Assembly (NCBI RefSeq): GCF_000719115.1
Contig: NZ_JOEA01000017.1
Span: 124,001-188,000 of the forward strand
Reading direction: 5' to 3'
Source of the DNA: Lentzea albidocapillata
GTDB taxonomy: Bacteria > Actinomycetota > Actinomycetes > Mycobacteriales > Pseudonocardiaceae
DNA length: 64,000 nt
This document shows positions 1 to 7,759 of this stretch, one piece after another (position 1 is the first letter of the stretch; every line of letters starts with the position of its first letter). The position numbers and the translations under genes are program-made. Below the pieces are notes generated by a model. That model saw only the letters and a program-made list of their open reading frames with translations. It had not been told where the DNA came from and did no database searches.

Positions 1-128
1 TTGATGTTCTTGCCTTGGGCGGTCCAACGCGCGATGGCGCCCGCACCGCCGTACTCCATGTCATCAGGGTGAGCGACGACGACCAGCGCGCTCGACCAGT
101 CTTCCGGCACAGCTTCCAGATCAGCCAT
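1..128 (-). CDS. PIG-L family deacetylase, N-terminal part (runs off window)
   Basis: Only the first 42 codons are in the window. The ATG lies at 126-128 and the frame stays open to position 1. The peptide contains AHPDDMEYGGAG at about residues 25-36, the HPDD metal-binding signature of the PIG-L/LmbE zinc deacetylases, which remove acetyl groups from N-acetylglucosamine derivatives (mycothiol biosynthesis and conjugate amidase, LPS and antibiotic sugars). The exact substrate cannot be told from the fragment. It is read away from the protease gene that follows on the same strand. Confidence 0.75.
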   Translation of the reverse strand, partial: MADLEAVPEDWSSALVVVAHPDDMEYGGAGAIARWTAQGKNI

Positions 129-173
129 GCATGCAGGGTGCGCGCCGGAGCACACACCCTGCAACACGACGGC

Positions 174-950
174 TTAGAGCTGAGCGGTGATCACCGAGTG
201 GTACGAGGCGATGCGGCCGTACACGCCGGGGTAGCCGGCGGCGGCACAGCCGCGGCCCCACGAGGTGTCACCGATGAGCTTGCCACCGAACACCAGCGGG
301 CCACCGGAGTCACCCTGGCAGGTGTCGGTGCCACCCTGCGGGAAGCCCGCGCACACCATGGAGGTGTTGCTGTACTGCGAGTACGCGGACTTGCAGGTCG
401 CGTCCGAGGTCAGCGGCACGTTGGCCTTGAGCAGGTAGCGCGAGGCGGAACCACCGGAGGAGGTGGTGCCCCAGCCGAGGATCAGCGCCGAGTTGCCCGC
501 CGCGTAGAGCGCGGTGTCCTGCGGCGTAGCCAGCGGCAGCGTGGCCGAGTTGAGGTTGCGGTCCAGCGTCAGCACGGCGACGTCGTACCCGGAAGTCGCG
601 GTGCGGTAGCTCGGGTGGACCCAGATGCGGGTGACGTTCACGACCGTGCCCGCGGTGCTCTGCTTGTCGTCACGTCCGTGCACGACACGCGTGCTGGATG
701 CCGAACGACCGGACACGCAGTGGGCGGCCGTGACGACCTTGTTGGCCTTCACCAGCGTTCCGCCGCAGAACTGCGATCCGGACGTGGACGCCAGGTAGAC
801 GACCCACGGGTACGTCGCGGTGCTTGCCCGCGTGCCACCGACGATCATCGGCGACACGTCGCCGGCGTTGGCTGCGGGGGCGACGAAGAAGATGCTCGCG
901 AGAGCGGACACCACGACGGACACGATCAGGCGATGCAGGGTTTTCGCCAT
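174..950 (-). CDS. Secreted trypsin-like serine protease (S1)
   Basis: The 258-residue protein has a signal peptide (hydrophobic core about 8-28, cleavage after ANA) and a very short propeptide before IVGGT at residue 36, the new N-terminus of active chymotrypsin-fold enzymes. The triad is His77 (TAAHC), Asp123 (YDVAVLTLD) and Ser215 (GDSGGP). Asp209, six residues before the serine, predicts cleavage after Arg/Lys. Paired cysteines are at 62/78, 186/200 and 211/235. A good ribosome site (GGGAAGGA) lies about 8 nt before the ATG, and a perfect 14-bp inverted repeat lies just upstream. It is one of three similar proteases in this window. Confidence 0.93.
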   Translation of the reverse strand: MAKTLHRLIVSVVVSALASIFFVAPAANAGDVSPMIVGGTRASTATYPWVVYLASTSGSQFCGGTLVKANKVVTAAHCVSGRSASSTRVVHGRDDKQSTAGTVVNVTRIWVHPSYRTATSGYDVAVLTLDRNLNSATLPLATPQDTALYAAGNSALILGWGTTSSGGSASRYLLKANVPLTSDATCKSAYSQYSNTSMVCAGFPQGGTDTCQGDSGGPLVFGGKLIGDTSWGRGCAAAGYPGVYGRIASYHSVITAQL

Positions 951-969
951 GTTGCCAGTCCTTCCCTAT

Positions 970-1012
970 GACGCTGTGTGTGCAGGGTGTGAAGCACGGC
1001 ACACACAGCGTC
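970..1012. promoter_or_regulatory. 14-bp perfect inverted repeat upstream of the S1 protease
   Basis: Arms GACGCTGTGTGTGC (970-983) and GCACACACAGCGTC (999-1012) are exact reverse complements separated by 15 nt. The repeat ends 20 nt before the protease ATG at 950 and just upstream of its ribosome site, so it is either a dimeric-repressor operator or a hairpin in the mRNA leader. There is no T-run, so a terminator is unlikely. The other protease genes here have no counterpart. Confidence 0.7.
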
Positions 1013-1073
1013 AAGGGCGGAGAATCGGCGGCATAACCGCCATTAGTCGGTCATGTCCGACTTCACTGTTGAC

Positions 1074-2444
1074 TCAACCGATGCCACGCGCCGTGAAAGC
1101 CGCCTGGACCGATGCGGCGTCCGTGTCGCCGTACAGCTTCTTGGCCGCCGCGACGGTCGCTGCTGCGGCTGCCTTGAAGTCGGTCGACGGCGAGTACGAG
1201 AACTGCGCCTCCAGCACGATCGTCGCGGACTTGTCGCGGCCGAACTTCTGGTAGATGTCCCACAACGCCCGCGACCAGATCTGACCGTCGAAGTGCACCT
1301 GGCCCTTGCGGTCGGCGTACTTCAGGTCGGTGTCGGTGCGACGCAGGCAGTGCGGCGTCTCGGTCGTGTAGGCCGTGGCATCCCAGTCCATGATGCAGGC
1401 CAACGGGGTCGTGGCCGTGTCCTGGGCGTCCGCGGAAGACATGATCAACGCCCACCAGTCGCCGAAGCCCTCACCGATCGAGCCACTCTCGACGGTGGAG
1501 CCGAAACCGGGCACCTGGGCGTCCTGGATCGCGTGGCCGAGTTCGTGCCACACCACCTCGACGTCCTCGGCGTCGTCCACCCCGCCCGTGCCGAACGTGA
1601 TCTGGTCCTTGTTCGGGTCGTAGAACGAGTTGTCCTCTTTCAGGCCGAGCGTGGTGATCTTCTGGGCCTCGTTGTTGATGTTCTTGAAACCGAGGCTCTG
1701 GATGTACCGCTGCGCCTCTGTCACGCCCCAGTAGACGTTGACCTGCTCGAAGAGGTCGTTCGCGCGGGTGTACTCGAACTTGTTGTCGCTGTTGTACGCG
1801 AGCTTGCTCTTGGCACCGGTCAGCTGGGCGTAGCTGCCCCTGAGGTAGCCGGAACCGTCCAGGTTGGACAACGTGACCGACCTGTACGCGGCGGCGGGCA
1901 CGGCCGAGTCGGCGTCGTCGCCGTCCTTCAGGTTCTGGTTCTGCTGCGACGACACGGGGTTCGGGCTGAACACCTTGCCGGTGCCGTCCGCGTGCTTGAC
2001 CAGGCTCTCGGTCCTGACGACGGCACCGGACTCCGCGTGCACCAGCGTGCGCTCGGATCCCTTACCGCTGTCGGAGATCACCTCGTAGACGAGCCCCGTG
2101 CCGGGCAGCACCTTCAGGCTCGCGCCTTCGGGAGTACCGGCAGACTTCGACCTGGCGTCCTCGGCGGACACCGCGGGCGTGACGTCGACCGAACCGACGG
2201 TCAGCCGGCCGTCATCCACGGTCTTCTCGCCGGTCACCTTGTCCACGTGCTCGACGTAGTACGCGCCCAGCACCGGTTTTCCGTCGTAGGTCTGTTCGTA
2301 CCAGGTGTGCGTGGCGGTCAGCGAGTCGCGAACGGTCAGCAGCCGCAGGCCTTCCTTGGGCGCGGCAGCCTGGGCGGTGATCGTCAGCAGGGACAGTGCG
2401 ACGCCGGCGGTGCAGGCGACAGCGACGAGACGACGGGCTCTCAT
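1074..2444 (-). CDS. Secreted zinc metallopeptidase (thermolysin/fungalysin-like)
   Basis: This 456-residue protein starts with a signal peptide (MRARR then a hydrophobic stretch, cleavage near AQAAA, residues 25-28). Residues 30-150 resemble the FTP propeptide of thermolysin and fungalysin precursors (HTWYEQTYDGKPV at 46-58). The catalytic part has HELGH at 300-304 and a downstream glutamate in GEGFGDWWA (Glu325), the HExxH...E zinc arrangement of gluzincins. The spacing and GEGFxDWWA motif fit M36 better than classical M4. It probably acts outside the cell on peptides and is made as a zymogen. The exact family assignment is moderate. Confidence 0.85.
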   Translation of the reverse strand: MRARRLVAVACTAGVALSLLTITAQAAAPKEGLRLLTVRDSLTATHTWYEQTYDGKPVLGAYYVEHVDKVTGEKTVDDGRLTVGSVDVTPAVSAEDARSKSAGTPEGASLKVLPGTGLVYEVISDSGKGSERTLVHAESGAVVRTESLVKHADGTGKVFSPNPVSSQQNQNLKDGDDADSAVPAAAYRSVTLSNLDGSGYLRGSYAQLTGAKSKLAYNSDNKFEYTRANDLFEQVNVYWGVTEAQRYIQSLGFKNINNEAQKITTLGLKEDNSFYDPNKDQITFGTGGVDDAEDVEVVWHELGHAIQDAQVPGFGSTVESGSIGEGFGDWWALIMSSADAQDTATTPLACIMDWDATAYTTETPHCLRRTDTDLKYADRKGQVHFDGQIWSRALWDIYQKFGRDKSATIVLEAQFSYSPSTDFKAAAAATVAAAKKLYGDTDAASVQAAFTARGIG

Positions 2445-2533
2445 GCCGGTCTCCAGTGCTTTCGGGCCCGGGCAGGGTGGGCCGTGTGCATGGCGACGCT
2501 AATCCGGAAAACTTCGGCGCAGACCCTACGAAA

Positions 2534-2569
2534 GAAGGAAAAACATCAGCGTTCCCAGACTCCGGGAAC
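2534..2569 (-). terminator. Weak hairpin terminator of the cobalamin operon
   Basis: GTTCCC (2551-2556) and GGGAAC (2564-2569) form a 6-bp stem with a 7-nt loop. On the minus strand they are followed by TGTTTTTCC. The hairpin overlaps the last codons of the cbiG-like gene, the last gene of the operon. The stem is short, so termination may be partial. Confidence 0.45.
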
Positions 2570-3817
2570 AACAATCACGTCGGCTTCGACCGGATTGTCC
2601 AGTGTTGGTCCGGTTCCGAAAGCGACGAACGCGACCGCGGCACCACGAGTGGCCAGGTCGGACGCGCCCTCGTGACCGACTTCGGTGCCAGAGCGCAGCA
2701 GCGGGCGCACGGAGTCGATCGCCTCTGGGGACCCGATCACGAACGCCGCGCGCCGGATCTCCGCCTCCGCACGGGGCGTGCGCTGCTCGGCCGGGCCCGG
2801 CCCCAGCCCGACCAACGCGAGCCGGCCGCGCGGCAGCACCCGTGCCGCGGCCACGGTCACGTTGTCCCGCTTGAACTTCTCGGCCGCCAGCTCGATCGGG
2901 CCGCCGTGCCCGACGCTCCGTGCACCACGCAACGCGGCCGCCTCCGCGACGCTCGCGGTGCCCATCGAGTTGCGCACCACCGAACTCGGGTTCGGCACCC
3001 CGATCTCGGCAAGCTCACCGGTCGGGAACGTCAGCAGCTCGGCCGTGTCGCCGTGCCAGAAACCCCAGTCCTCCACGGCGTCCACGATGCCGGGTTCGTC
3101 CGCCTTGGCGTCCGCTGTCGCGAAGGCCTTGATGGCACGCAGGTCCAGACCGCCCTGAACGTCCAGCTCGGACAGCGCGGCACCCACGCTCGTAGCCGAC
3201 GCACCGCGCGTCGACCCCACCCCGACGACGAGCGTGCGCGGCACGATCCGCAACACGTTCTCCTTCACCGCGGCGGCGCGGTCGTCGATGACGATCACCC
3301 ACGTCGCGTCCTCACCGCCCGCGACGACGTTGGGCGGCAACGCGGGCAGCGGGAAGTTCAACGGGTTGCGCAGCACGACCTTCTCGCCCGCGTCGATGGC
3401 GGCGGTGCAGCCCTCGACGTCACCGACCGCGGTGGCGTCGAGCTGCTCGACCAGCTCGTCCAGCATCGAGTCGACCAGCGGACCGCTCGTCACCACGGCC
3501 GTGCGGTTCAGCACGTCGGCGACGTGGCGGGTGAACACGTCCGCGTCACCGGCCAGCGCGACGACGAAGTGCTCGTCCACGCACACCACGGCGGGGTCGG
3601 ATCCCCTGTCCCGCAACAGGGGCGCGACCAGCCGGACCGCGGACCCCGCGTCCAGGAACAGCACGACGGCGCCCAGGCGGGGCCAGAGGCTGCGGACGGC
3701 GGGCTTCACCGGTCCGTCGGGGACGACGGCATCGGCACCGAGAAACCCGGCCAGGTCAGCGGCGTCACCGCGCTGCGCCGGGCCGGCGAACACTCCGATC
3801 ACTTCTTGTTTCCCCAC
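2546..3817 (-). CDS. CbiG-like cobalamin protein with a truncated CobJ-like tail
   Basis: Residues 1-330 look like CbiG (cobalt-precorrin-5A hydrolase, which opens the delta-lactone during corrin ring contraction): a GPVKPAVRSLWPRLGAVV-type start, then the C-terminal CbiG motif VVGVGSTRGAS at 198-207. From 331 the protein resembles the start of a tetrapyrrole methylase (LVGLGPG at 335-341, then TPRAEAEIRRA), as in actinobacterial CbiG-CobJ (precorrin-3B C17-methyltransferase) fusions. That part has only 93 residues, ends just after VIVVPGV, and shows GTGP where GDxG is expected. A complete methylase domain is about 240 residues. The start overlaps cobL by 19 nt. Confidence 0.8.
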   Translation of the reverse strand: MGKQEVIGVFAGPAQRGDAADLAGFLGADAVVPDGPVKPAVRSLWPRLGAVVLFLDAGSAVRLVAPLLRDRGSDPAVVCVDEHFVVALAGDADVFTRHVADVLNRTAVVTSGPLVDSMLDELVEQLDATAVGDVEGCTAAIDAGEKVVLRNPLNFPLPALPPNVVAGGEDATWVIVIDDRAAAVKENVLRIVPRTLVVGVGSTRGASATSVGAALSELDVQGGLDLRAIKAFATADAKADEPGIVDAVEDWGFWHGDTAELLTFPTGELAEIGVPNPSSVVRNSMGTASVAEAAALRGARSVGHGGPIELAAEKFKRDNVTVAAARVLPRGRLALVGLGPGPAEQRTPRAEAEIRRAAFVIGSPEAIDSVRPLLRSGTEVGHEGASDLATRGAAVAFVAFGTGPTLDNPVEADVIVVPGVWER

Positions 3818-4620
3818 AACAAGGTCACCGGGGTCGCCGGAGCGAATCCCGAGTCCAGCAGGCGCGAGGCGGTCCAGTGCACGCCCTCCACCTCGTACCC
3901 GGCGGCCTGCAACGCGTCGCGCGCGGGCACGATCTCGTCGACGCTCTCCGTCACGACCACGACCCGGCGGGCCGACACCGCGGCCGAGGCCTTGACCGCG
4001 CTCAGCTCACCCCGGCCGACGAACACCGAATCCGGGCGCGGCAACGAGTGCGCGTCCAGCTCGGCTTCCTCGACGCGGACGTCGACGCCGTGCGCGGAGG
4101 CGTTCGCGATGATCCGCACGCACTGCACGGGGTCCGGCTCGACCGCGATCACCGCGGCACCCAGCCGGGCGCACTCCACGCCGACCGCGCCGGAACCGGC
4201 GAGCACGTCCCACACCAGCACGCCGGGGCGCGGGGCGAGGCGGGCCAGCACGAACGCGCGCACCTCGGCGCCGAGCACGTGGGTGCGGCTCGCGAAGGCG
4301 TCGTCCGGGAGTGCCCAGCCGTCGTTCGAGCGGAGGAACTCGTTGTCCGCCAGGCACAACACGGCGTCCGGGGCGCCCCAGCGGCGCGTCACCGCGTCGC
4401 GCGGGTCCACGGCGATCAGCTCGTCGCCGTCCTGCACCGTCAGCGTGCGGCGCCAGCCCGCGAGGCCCGCGCCGATCTCGGCCGGGCCGATGCCCTCGGT
4501 GAGCCTGACGATCACGGCCGAGTGGGCGCGGCACACGTTCAGGGCGGGGCGCAGGCCGTCCTCGGCGTCGACGATCTCGACGGGACGGCCCGCTGCCTCC
4601 CGCAGCTTCTCCACCGACAT
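3799..4620 (-). CDS. cobL: CobL/CbiT-type precorrin methyltransferase, shortened N-terminus
   Basis: Precorrin-6Y methyltransferase CobL normally has about 400 residues, with an N-terminal CbiE half (C5 methylation) and a C-terminal CbiT half (C15 methylation and C12 decarboxylation). This protein has 273. The CbiT half is present (GWALPDDAF at 101-109, then the SAM-binding loop WDVLAGSGAVGVE at 137-149). Upstream only about 100 residues remain, and the CbiE SAM motifs (GIGxDG, GDPxxFG) are absent. The ATG shares one base with the cobM stop (TGATG), so translation is coupled. Either C5 methylation comes from elsewhere or this enzyme has diverged. Confidence 0.8.
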   Translation of the reverse strand: MSVEKLREAAGRPVEIVDAEDGLRPALNVCRAHSAVIVRLTEGIGPAEIGAGLAGWRRTLTVQDGDELIAVDPRDAVTRRWGAPDAVLCLADNEFLRSNDGWALPDDAFASRTHVLGAEVRAFVLARLAPRPGVLVWDVLAGSGAVGVECARLGAAVIAVEPDPVQCVRIIANASAHGVDVRVEEAELDAHSLPRPDSVFVGRGELSAVKASAAVSARRVVVVTESVDEIVPARDALQAAGYEVEGVHWTASRLLDSGFAPATPVTLLWGNKK

Positions 4621-5657
4621 CAGTTAGCGGACCGCTTGGGCTTGCGGACCGGCTTCTTCCTCGGCGTGGCCGTCGAGGCGTTGACCGTCGGCGGCTTCGG
4701 CATCTCCGCCGCGACCACCGTCAGCTTCGGCTTCGGCGCGGGCTCCTCGGCGGGCCTGCGCACGGACTGCTGTATTTCCTCGACCGCCGTCCACGCCGGG
4801 TTCGGCTCGGCCGCAGGCGCGGCGGGAGCGTCGGGAGCGGCGGCGGGGATCGGCTCGTCCGTGCGCGTCGCGATGCGCGAGGCGGCACGGCGCGACCAGC
4901 GGGTCGGGCGGGCGGCGCGCAGCGGTTCGTCCACCGAGGTCGTGGCCGTCGCCGAGACACGACGCGTGGGCGCCTTCACGGCGGCACCGACGAGGAACAA
5001 CGTCGGGCGGTACAGCTTGTGCTGCTTCACGACCGACTCCAGCTCGCCGATCGTGGTGTGCACGACCAGTTCGTCGGCCTGGCTCACCTTGTACGCGACG
5101 ACGACCGGCGTGGCCTCGGAGTACCCGCCCTGCAACAACTTCTCCACGAACTGGCCGGTGCGCGCGCCCGAGACCGTGGCTGCCATCGTGGTCTGCAGCG
5201 CGGCGAACTCGCTCACGAGCTCGCTGCTCTCCGGCGAGATCAGCACCGTGGAGGACGCCTCGGTCAGCGTGAGCTCGCGGCCGATCTTGGCGGCCGCGGC
5301 GGCGACGACGGACACGCCCGGTACGACCTCGACCTCAAGACCGAGGCGCACGCACAGGTCGTGCTGCTCCTGAACGCCACCACCGGTCGCGGCGTCGCCT
5401 GGGTGCAGGCGCACGACGACCTGGCGCGCCGCGGCGGCACGGCGGTACACGTCGGTGATCTCCTCGGGCGTGACGCGCGAGAAGTCGACCAGCTCGGCGT
5501 CGGCGCGGGCGTGCTCGCGGACGCACTCGGCGTCCACCGCGCTGGGGGCCCAGACGACCACGTCGGCTTCCGCGATGCGGCGAGCGCCTCGGAGAGTGAT
5601 GAGGTCGGCGGCACCGGGACCGGCGCCGACGAAGGAGACCCGACCGGTCGTCGTCAC
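4620..5657 (-). CDS. cobM: Precorrin-4 C11-methyltransferase with long basic tail
   Basis: Residues 1-235 form a SAM-dependent tetrapyrrole methylase (VSFVGAGPGAADLITLRGA at the start, VVPGVS near 115), which methylates C11 of precorrin-4. The usual GDPSLYGA loop reads GDAATGGG here, still with the aspartate. After about 240, a tail of roughly 105 residues is rich in Ala, Pro, Arg and Lys and looks disordered; standard CobM ends near 250. The GTG at 5657 has a GGAG motif upstream. The gene follows cobB after 30 nt. Confidence 0.87.
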   Translation of the reverse strand: MTTTGRVSFVGAGPGAADLITLRGARRIAEADVVVWAPSAVDAECVREHARADAELVDFSRVTPEEITDVYRRAAAARQVVVRLHPGDAATGGGVQEQHDLCVRLGLEVEVVPGVSVVAAAAAKIGRELTLTEASSTVLISPESSELVSEFAALQTTMAATVSGARTGQFVEKLLQGGYSEATPVVVAYKVSQADELVVHTTIGELESVVKQHKLYRPTLFLVGAAVKAPTRRVSATATTSVDEPLRAARPTRWSRRAASRIATRTDEPIPAAAPDAPAAPAAEPNPAWTAVEEIQQSVRRPAEEPAPKPKLTVVAAEMPKPPTVNASTATPRKKPVRKPKRSAN

Positions 5658-5687
5658 GACAGCTCCACAGGGGGTTTGGGGAGAGAC

Positions 5688-7064
5688 TTAAGCGATGACC
5701 GTACCGTCTGCCACTCCTGCCACGAACGGGTGGCAGGCCCGCACGAAACGGGCTACCGCCTCCGGATCACCGGCCGGGTGCGTGTGGAGGTACGACGCGT
5801 GCACGCCGCCCACCACGAAACCTTCGGCGACGGGCCGTGAGTCGACGCCACGCCACTGCCACGCGGGCGGGGTCGAGTGCGGTGTGGACAGCTGGGTCCG
5901 GTGGAACTCGTGGCCGGTCACGCGGCTGCCCGGCGGATGCAGCGGTGAGCTGGTGGACGCCACCGCGTCGCGATAACCCAGGGTCAGCTTCGGGGTCATG
6001 AACCCCTCGGCGTCGAGCACGCCGCACATCGGGTGCCCGTCGAGTGATCTCGCGAGGTACAGCAACCCTCCGCACTCGGCGTGGACCGGCGCGCCCGATC
6101 GAGCGAACCGGGCCACTGCCTCCCGCAACTTCACGTTGGCCGACAGTGCTTCCGCGTGCTGCTCCGGAAATCCGCCCGGGAGGACGAGTCCCGCCGTGCC
6201 CTCCGGAAGATCCTCGTCGTGCAGCGGGTCGACCACGGCCACGGCCGCGCCCGCCGCCCTCAGCACCTCGACGTGCTCGGCGTAGCCGAACGTGAAGGCC
6301 GCTCCCCCCGCGATCGCGACCACCGGCTCGTCCTCGACGCGCTCGACCTGCGGTTCCCACGCGGAGACCGCCATCGTGGGCACCGACGACGCCAGCCTGC
6401 GCACCGCGTCGAGATCGACGTGCTTGGCCACCGCGGCGGCGATCGCGTCCACCGCGGCGACGGCCTCCGGCCCGTGCTCCGCCGCCGTCACCAGTCCCAG
6501 ATGCCGTGAGGGCAAGGAAAACTGCGGATCGCGCGGCAGCACGCCGAGCACGTCGAGGCCGACCTCGTCGCACGCCGACCGCAGCACCTGCTCGTGCCGT
6601 TCCGACCCGACCTGGTTGAGGATCACGCCGCCGAGCCGGACCGTCGGGTCGTAGCCGCGGAACCCGTGCAGCAGCGCGGCCAGCGACCGGCTCTGCCCGC
6701 GGGCGTCCACGACGAACAGCACCGGGGCGTTGAGCAGCTTGGCGACGTGCGCGGTGGAGCCGATGCCGGCGGTGTCGATGCGGCCGTCGAACAGCCCCAT
6801 CACGCCCTCGACCACGGCGATGTCACAGCCCTTGGAGCCGTGCGCGAACAGCGCGGGGATCCGGTGCTCGCCGACCATGACCGGGTCGAGGTTGCGGCCC
6901 GGTCTCCCGGTCGCCAGCGAGTGGTAGCCGGGGTCGATGTAGTCGGGCCCCACCTTGAACGGCGCGACCCGCGACCCGGCCGCGCGCAACGCGGCCATCA
7001 GGCCCGTCGCGACGGTGGTCTTGCCGCTGCCCGAGGCCGGGGCGGCGACGACCAGCCTGGTCAC
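5688..7064 (-). CDS. cobB: Cobyrinate a,c-diamide synthase
   Basis: CobB/CbiA amidates the a and c side chains of (hydrogeno)cobyrinate using glutamine and ATP. The N-terminal P-loop ATPase part reads APASGSGKTT at 8-17, followed by VGPDYIDPGYH. The C-terminal class I glutaminase part has the nucleophile Cys331 in HAECGGLLYL. The chosen GTG start (7062-7064) overlaps the cobO stop in GTGA; the frame is open further upstream inside cobO, but that part is not conserved. Product of 458 residues, normal length. Confidence 0.92.
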   Translation of the reverse strand: MTRLVVAAPASGSGKTTVATGLMAALRAAGSRVAPFKVGPDYIDPGYHSLATGRPGRNLDPVMVGEHRIPALFAHGSKGCDIAVVEGVMGLFDGRIDTAGIGSTAHVAKLLNAPVLFVVDARGQSRSLAALLHGFRGYDPTVRLGGVILNQVGSERHEQVLRSACDEVGLDVLGVLPRDPQFSLPSRHLGLVTAAEHGPEAVAAVDAIAAAVAKHVDLDAVRRLASSVPTMAVSAWEPQVERVEDEPVVAIAGGAAFTFGYAEHVEVLRAAGAAVAVVDPLHDEDLPEGTAGLVLPGGFPEQHAEALSANVKLREAVARFARSGAPVHAECGGLLYLARSLDGHPMCGVLDAEGFMTPKLTLGYRDAVASTSSPLHPPGSRVTGHEFHRTQLSTPHSTPPAWQWRGVDSRPVAEGFVVGGVHASYLHTHPAGDPEAVARFVRACHPFVAGVADGTVIA

Positions 7065-7675
7065 CACTCGATCCCCCGCTGGCCCTTCTGCCCGGCGTCC
7101 ATCGGGTGCTTGACCTTGGTCATCTCCACCACGAGGTCGGCGGCGTCGACCAGCTTCTGCGGCGCGTACCTGCCGGTGATGACGACGTGCTGGTGGCCAG
7201 GCCGGTTCGCCAGGGTCTCCACCACCTCGTCGACGTCGATCCAGCCCCAGTGCAGCGGGTACGTGAACTCGTCGAGCACGTAGAAGCCGTGGCGTTCGGC
7301 GTTGATCCTGCGCTGGATCTCGTGCCAGCCTTCGAGCGCGGCCGTGGCGTGGTCGTCCTCGGTGCCCTGCTTGCGGGTCCAGGACCAGCCCTCGCCCATC
7401 TTGTGCCACTCGACCGCGCCGCCCTCGCCGGTCTCGTCGTGCAGCCGGCCGAGCGCCTTGAACGCGGACTCCTCGCCCACCTTCCACTTGGCCGACTTCA
7501 CGAACTGGAACACGCCGATGTCCCAGCCCTGGTTCCAGCCGCGCAGCGCCATGCCGAACGCCGCCGTCGACTTCCCCTTCATCTCACCGGTGTGCAGCAT
7601 CAGCAACGGCCTGTTCCGGCGCTGGCGCGTGGTCAGGCCGTCCTTCGGAACCTCGGTAGGTTGTCCTTGAGGCAC
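7061..7675 (-). CDS. cobO: Cob(I)yrinic acid a,c-diamide adenosyltransferase
   Basis: CobO/BtuR attaches the 5'-deoxyadenosyl group to the cobalt of corrinoids. The P-loop GEMKGKST is at residues 30-37, and the family core EFTYPLHWGW is present. The GTG at 7675 is preceded by AAGGAG at a good distance and gives the usual start PQGQP...DGLTTRQRRNRP, 204 residues. A longer ATG start at 7756 would read through the repeat element at 7693-7759, whose translated sequence is unrelated to CobO, so it is not preferred. Confidence 0.93.
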   Translation of the reverse strand: MPQGQPTEVPKDGLTTRQRRNRPLLMLHTGEMKGKSTAAFGMALRGWNQGWDIGVFQFVKSAKWKVGEESAFKALGRLHDETGEGGAVEWHKMGEGWSWTRKQGTEDDHATAALEGWHEIQRRINAERHGFYVLDEFTYPLHWGWIDVDEVVETLANRPGHQHVVITGRYAPQKLVDAADLVVEMTKVKHPMDAGQKGQRGIEW

Positions 7676-7692
7676 TGGGGTTCTCCTTGCTC

Positions 7693-7759
7693 TTGGTCGC
7701 TGCTCCGCAGACTCCGGTGAGTTCGCCGGGAAGCTGGTCGTCCGGCGCGAACTCACGCA
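7693..7759. repeat. Structured intergenic repeat, copy 1
   Basis: The segment from 7693 to about 7743 is nearly identical to the start of a second element at 51385-51473. Its outer stem is GTGAGTTCGC (7717-7726) with GCGAACTCAC (7747-7756), perfect over 10 bp with a 20-nt loop. The element overlaps the stop codon of the chelatase gene and fills the gap before cobO. The second copy changes one stem pair from T:A to C:G, which keeps the pairing. Confidence 0.75.

Noticed and set aside
1053..2675. Long open frame opposite the metallopeptidase (about 540 codons), and many similar long frames on the wrong strand
   Set aside because: They are antisense shadows caused by high GC. Their products are Arg/Gly/Ala-rich without domains, while the opposite strand encodes recognised proteins.
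7065..7487. N-terminal extension of CobB
   Set aside because: The frame is open into cobO, but the conserved CobB start and the GTGA overlap place the start at 7064.
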